A DNA stretch of 8,255 nucleotides, from positions 1 to 8,255 of the forward strand of contig JAGQQP010000169.1 of NCBI GenBank assembly GCA_020426085.1, read 5' to 3'. Position 1 is the stretch's first letter. Each line of letters starts with the position of its first letter. The translations under genes and the position numbers were made by a program. Below, piece by piece: positions 5,328 to 8,255 of this stretch. Source of the stretch: Planctomycetaceae bacterium (GTDB taxonomy: Bacteria; Planctomycetota; Planctomycetia; Planctomycetales; Planctomycetaceae). The notes below the pieces were generated by a model. That model was given only the letters and a program-made list of their open reading frames with translations. It did no database searches and was not told the origin of the DNA.

Positions 5328-5336
5328 GGAGATCAC

Positions 5337-7268
5337 ATGCCGACTCGATTTCGAAGTACAACAATTCGATTGCTGGTGGCCTTGATTCTCAGTGGCCCTG
5401 CTCTGGCTCTGTTACGCGCGGAGGAAGCCCGCAAAGAACCTGACCCGACTGCCAGTAAGACGGCGATTGCCCTCAATTACTGCCGTGCCTCATTCTACCG
5501 AATCAAGAAAGCGGGCACTAAAGAGGTCATGTTCGAAGAGCGGGAAAAGATTCTGAATAATCTGAATCTGAACGGTATCGGAGACGAGAAAGTCGTCAAA
5601 CTTTACTCTGCTGTTCTGGACGAAATCGGTCAGGTGGAGATCGCGGAGCAGGAACGCGAATACTTCAAGAACAAGCACAAGTATCAGGCACGTCAGAAAA
5701 TCGCCACCAATGCGCTCGCATTAACAACGGATGTGTTAACGCTGCAGTTCGGCAGTGCCATCCGCAACGGGGCCAACAGCTGGTGGGATTATCGTAATGT
5801 CGAAGCCCAGAAAGATCTGGATCTCTGGAAGGTCGATAAAGAACGGATGGAAGCGGTCATTTCCCGCTCCACTCTGTTTCTGGATACATTCTGGAAACTG
5901 GCTCAGGAAAAGAAGATTCCCGATGACTGGTTGATTCGTGACGACGACCTTGAGACCCTGGATCAGGCGATGCAGGAGCCGAACCCGCGCGTTCGTCTGC
6001 GAATTTTAAAACGCCTCGAACGCTTTATGAGCCATTACCCGCCTTACTGGTATTATGTGGCACGCACACAACAGGCTCAGGGGCAGCTGTTTGCCGCCTC
6101 TCATACTTACACAGAACTCGCAAGTCTGGGTGATGGTTACTTCCGCCGTGATGATATGCTGGCATCAGGGACTGCAAATCTCGCCTGCATCCGCGATTAC
6201 CTGGGACAGCCGGACGCTGCGAAAATGGCGCTCAAATCCCAGACCTACTCCAGCGACGTCTGGGAAGCGAACCTGCTCTGCTCGCGCATCCTGCAGAAAT
6301 ATCAGCAGTCTGAAGAAGCGGAAGAGGCAATTCTGCGGAATCTGGATGTCGATCTGGAAACAAACCAGAGTTCGGTCGCTTTACTTTCACTCTATTATGC
6401 CACGAACGATAAAACGAAAATGATGGCACACTTGAACCAGCCCAAAATCGTTCAGGCTGTTCCAGTGCCAACGTTAATTCAATGTGCCATGTTCCTGGGA
6501 GCAGATAAAATGCCGCCTGTGGCTGCTTCTCAGATCGCCTCTTCGCTCTACGTCTACCCACAATTGCATTTTGGGGCAGATGATATCGTGATTGCCTCCA
6601 CCGGTAACTGGCATCTGCATATGTCGAATGCAGAATTGATCATGGCGAATAAAACTTATACGCGTCCAAGACTGGCAGCCGGCAAAAATGAAATACACGC
6701 CCGCTTTGAGCGCGTGGCAGAATTCGGGAACCCACTCGGAACGATGAATGTCGCCTACTCGCAACCCAGGCTGCGATTGAAGTACCCCGATGGATCCAGC
6801 CTGGAACTGATGCTCTCAACGGCGCCACAGGATCGTACCCAGCCAGACTCTGGTAATCTGTTGACCGCGCTTAAGGCACCCACCGGCCAACATTACCGGA
6901 TCGTGGGAGCAGAAATTCAGGGACAGACGATCGCGTTTAACAGGAATGCAATTGAAGATGACGGCCGACGCATTGTGCGGCAGAGCCCTGTACGTCCTGC
7001 TGATGCACCGCAGATGTCACAAACCGGCCCTCAGCCGCAACTCAATCTGGAGCAGCAGCAATTGCAGGCACAGTCCGCTCCGAAACTGCCAACACTGGCA
7101 ATCCCGGATCTTTCTACTCCCGAGTTACCTGCGATCCCGAATTCTCCGCCCCCGATCCCGGCACTCTCCTTTGATCTCGAAGACGATGAAGTACCTTCAG
7201 TGCAAAAGAAGAACAAAGGGACCGTGGTCAGTTTTCCTGCTCCCCCAGAAGAGACGAATGTACCGTAA
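5337..7268 (+). CDS. Exported TPR-like protein with proline-rich tail, unknown function
   Basis: A 643-residue protein I do not recognise. Residues 1-28 form a signal peptide (basic MPTRFRSTTIR, hydrophobic LLVALILSGPALALL, then RA before EEA). Residues about 40-230 are helical and highly charged, with a more neutral stretch at 121-148 ending in the Trp pair NSWWDYRN. Residues about 232-365 look like degenerate tetratricopeptide helices, for example WYYVARTQQAQGQLFAASH and the Ala-rich helix near 278-300. Residues about 405-540 are probably beta-rich (NWHLHMSNAELIM, PRLRLKYPDGSSLELML). The last 90 residues are low-complexity: Gln-rich (LEQQQLQAQ), then repeated Pro-hydrophobic units (PTLAIPDLSTPELPAIPNS), an acidic patch and a short basic one. 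AAGGAG 5 nt before the ATG fixes the start. The layout suggests an exported scaffold or interaction protein; that is inference. Confidence 0.85.
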   Translation: MPTRFRSTTIRLLVALILSGPALALLRAEEARKEPDPTASKTAIALNYCRASFYRIKKAGTKEVMFEEREKILNNLNLNGIGDEKVVKLYSAVLDEIGQVEIAEQEREYFKNKHKYQARQKIATNALALTTDVLTLQFGSAIRNGANSWWDYRNVEAQKDLDLWKVDKERMEAVISRSTLFLDTFWKLAQEKKIPDDWLIRDDDLETLDQAMQEPNPRVRLRILKRLERFMSHYPPYWYYVARTQQAQGQLFAASHTYTELASLGDGYFRRDDMLASGTANLACIRDYLGQPDAAKMALKSQTYSSDVWEANLLCSRILQKYQQSEEAEEAILRNLDVDLETNQSSVALLSLYYATNDKTKMMAHLNQPKIVQAVPVPTLIQCAMFLGADKMPPVAASQIASSLYVYPQLHFGADDIVIASTGNWHLHMSNAELIMANKTYTRPRLAAGKNEIHARFERVAEFGNPLGTMNVAYSQPRLRLKYPDGSSLELMLSTAPQDRTQPDSGNLLTALKAPTGQHYRIVGAEIQGQTIAFNRNAIEDDGRRIVRQSPVRPADAPQMSQTGPQPQLNLEQQQLQAQSAPKLPTLAIPDLSTPELPAIPNSPPPIPALSFDLEDDEVPSVQKKNKGTVVSFPAPPEETNVP

Positions 7269-7326
7269 AACAGCTGATTTCAGGGAGTTTGCTGCTGGGG
7301 AATTAGAAAAGTACGCACAGAAATAG

Positions 7327-7355
7327 TAGTCATCTGGTCCGGTCTCCGGTATGAT
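7327..7355 (+). promoter_or_regulatory. Candidate promoter for rlmN
   Basis: TAGTCA (7327-7332, four of six -35 bases), a 17-nt spacer, then TATGAT (7350-7355, five of six -10 bases). Transcription would start near 7362, leaving a leader of about 164 nt to the preferred ATG. No terminator with a T-run is visible between the 643-aa gene and rlmN, so read-through may also contribute. Confidence 0.4.
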
Positions 7356-7383
7356 ACCTACAGAGATCCGTGAGCCTGAACAA

Positions 7384-7417
7384 GATTTCGGGCGTTTTCG
7401 AAATCGCAATAAATTGC
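7384..7417 (+). promoter_or_regulatory. Two adjacent dyads in the rlmN leader
   Basis: GATTTCG (7384-7390) and CGAAATC (7399-7405) form a perfect 7-bp stem with an 8-nt loop. Directly after it GCAAT-aa-ATTGC (7406-7417) is a second inverted repeat with a 2-nt centre. No T-run follows, so these are not a normal terminator for the upstream gene. They may be a leader structure or a protein-binding site. Confidence 0.45.
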
Positions 7418-7525
7418 AAAACCTGTTCGCCGCGCTTTGGATTGACTGCGAACCCCACGTGCCTGAGCTTCACAATGCTGCCTCCTGAAAATGAGATTTC
7501 ACAGACTTCTGCGTCGGAAGTCACT

Positions 7526-8255
7526 ATGCTCCCCCTGATTACTGATTTGACCCGCGATCAGCTTGCGCAATGGTGCATCGATCACGACTCATCATCCTAT
7601 CGTGCGGATCAGATCCGGCGTTGGATCTTCACCAAACGCGTCAATGACTTTGATGCGATGCATGATATCTCCAAGAAGTTTCGGGACCTTCTCAAGGAAA
7701 ACTTTCGACTCTTTTCGACCAGCGTCGTCAAGCATCAGACCTCTAAAGATCGCACGGAAAAACTGCTGCTCGAACTGCACGACGGGCATCACGTCGAATG
7801 CGTGCTGATGCGGGAACCCAAGCGAAATACCGTCTGCATCAGTACTCAGGTCGGCTGTGCCATGGGCTGTGTCTTCTGCGCGAGCGGATTACTGGGATTA
7901 ACCCGAAACCTGACCATGGGGGAAATCCTGGAACAGATTTTGCGCCTGGATCGAGTGATCGGGGAAGAAGAACGCATCTCAAATATCGTGGTCATGGGAA
8001 TTGGAGAACCACTGGCGAACCTGGCCGCTCTGATCCCCGCACTTGATACTTTGAATCACAAAGGGGGCATGGGTATCGGAGCCCGCAAAATCACTGTCTC
8101 TACCGTCGGGCTGCCTGCTAAGATCCGCGAACTGGCTGACGTCAACAAGTCTTACATCCTTGCCGTCTCGCTGCATGCTCCCAATGACACGCTGCGTGAT
8201 CAGATCGTTCCCACGAATAACAAAATTGGCATTCAGAAAATCCTGGATGCCACTG
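7526..8255 (+). CDS. rlmN: RlmN, 23S rRNA/tRNA adenine-C2 methyltransferase (3' end cut)
   Basis: The first 243 codons of a cytoplasmic radical-SAM enzyme that methylates C2 of an adenine in 23S rRNA (A2503 in E. coli) and in certain tRNAs. The N-terminal helical domain is visible (LPLITDLTRDQLAQWC, YRADQIRRWIF). C111-x3-C115-x2-C118 binds the iron-sulfur cluster, and Cys104 in VCISTQVGC matches the conserved E. coli Cys118. MGIGEP (157-162) is the SAM-binding segment; KITVSTVGL and SLHAPND-LRDQIVPTN are typical of RlmN and separate it from most other radical-SAM proteins. The methyl-carrying C-terminal cysteine lies beyond the window. I prefer ATG at 7526 because GGAAG lies 5 nt upstream and the conserved part begins there. 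An in-frame ATG at 7475 would add 17 residues but has only a weak binding site. Confidence 0.95.
   Translation, partial: MLPLITDLTRDQLAQWCIDHDSSSYRADQIRRWIFTKRVNDFDAMHDISKKFRDLLKENFRLFSTSVVKHQTSKDRTEKLLLELHDGHHVECVLMREPKRNTVCISTQVGCAMGCVFCASGLLGLTRNLTMGEILEQILRLDRVIGEEERISNIVVMGIGEPLANLAALIPALDTLNHKGGMGIGARKITVSTVGLPAKIRELADVNKSYILAVSLHAPNDTLRDQIVPTNNKIGIQKILDAT

Noticed and set aside
7269..7326. Terminator after the 643-aa gene (CAGC...GCTG near 7270-7295)
   Set aside because: Only a 4-bp stem with a long loop and no T-run.

Overview
The window looks like chromosomal DNA from a planctomycete, most likely Gimesia or a close relative. The reasons are the exported formylglycine-type sulfatase, a long exported TPR-like protein with a proline-rich tail, roughly balanced base composition, and many single genes with their own promoters and terminators. 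This assignment is inferred from gene content only. I see no mobile element, CRISPR array, tRNA or rRNA.

Left part (1-1934). A probable C-terminal scrap of an upstream gene is followed by a 46-codon gene for a small single-pass membrane protein. That gene meets, stop codon to stop codon, a minus-strand pair: an exported sulfatase followed 4 nt later by a small S4-domain RNA-binding protein. The sulfatase is divergent from the next gene across a 96-bp spacer.

Middle part (1935-5082). A DapA/NAL-superfamily lyase-like protein on the plus strand converges on a minus-strand 7Fe ferredoxin, with one strong bidirectional hairpin terminator between them. A 566-bp spacer then separates the ferredoxin from a divergent DegT/DnrJ/EryC1-type PLP aminotransferase. 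The spacer carries two back-to-back sigma70-like promoters, each with a TTGACA box and 17-nt spacing. Both predicted leaders are rich in inverted repeats: the ferredoxin leader has two terminator-like hairpins that share an 11-nt repeat, and the aminotransferase leader has several dyads including one that places the Shine-Dalgarno in a loop. The aminotransferase ends in a textbook terminator.

Right part (5083-8255). A 254-bp spacer holds two chained small open frames of doubtful status and an extended -10 promoter. It is followed by a 643-aa exported protein of unknown function with TPR-like helices and a proline-rich tail. After another leader with two adjacent dyads comes the start of rlmN (23S rRNA/tRNA adenine-C2 methyltransferase), cut by the window edge.

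The genes do not form one pathway. The sulfatase (sulfated polysaccharide use), the keto-acid lyase-like protein and the sugar aminotransferase could all touch carbohydrate metabolism, but nothing in the layout proves a shared route. I found no clear new multi-gene system. The most interesting signals are the non-canonical C-X-C-S-R sulfatase motif, the altered active site of the DapA-like protein, and the structured leaders in the ferredoxin/aminotransferase spacer.
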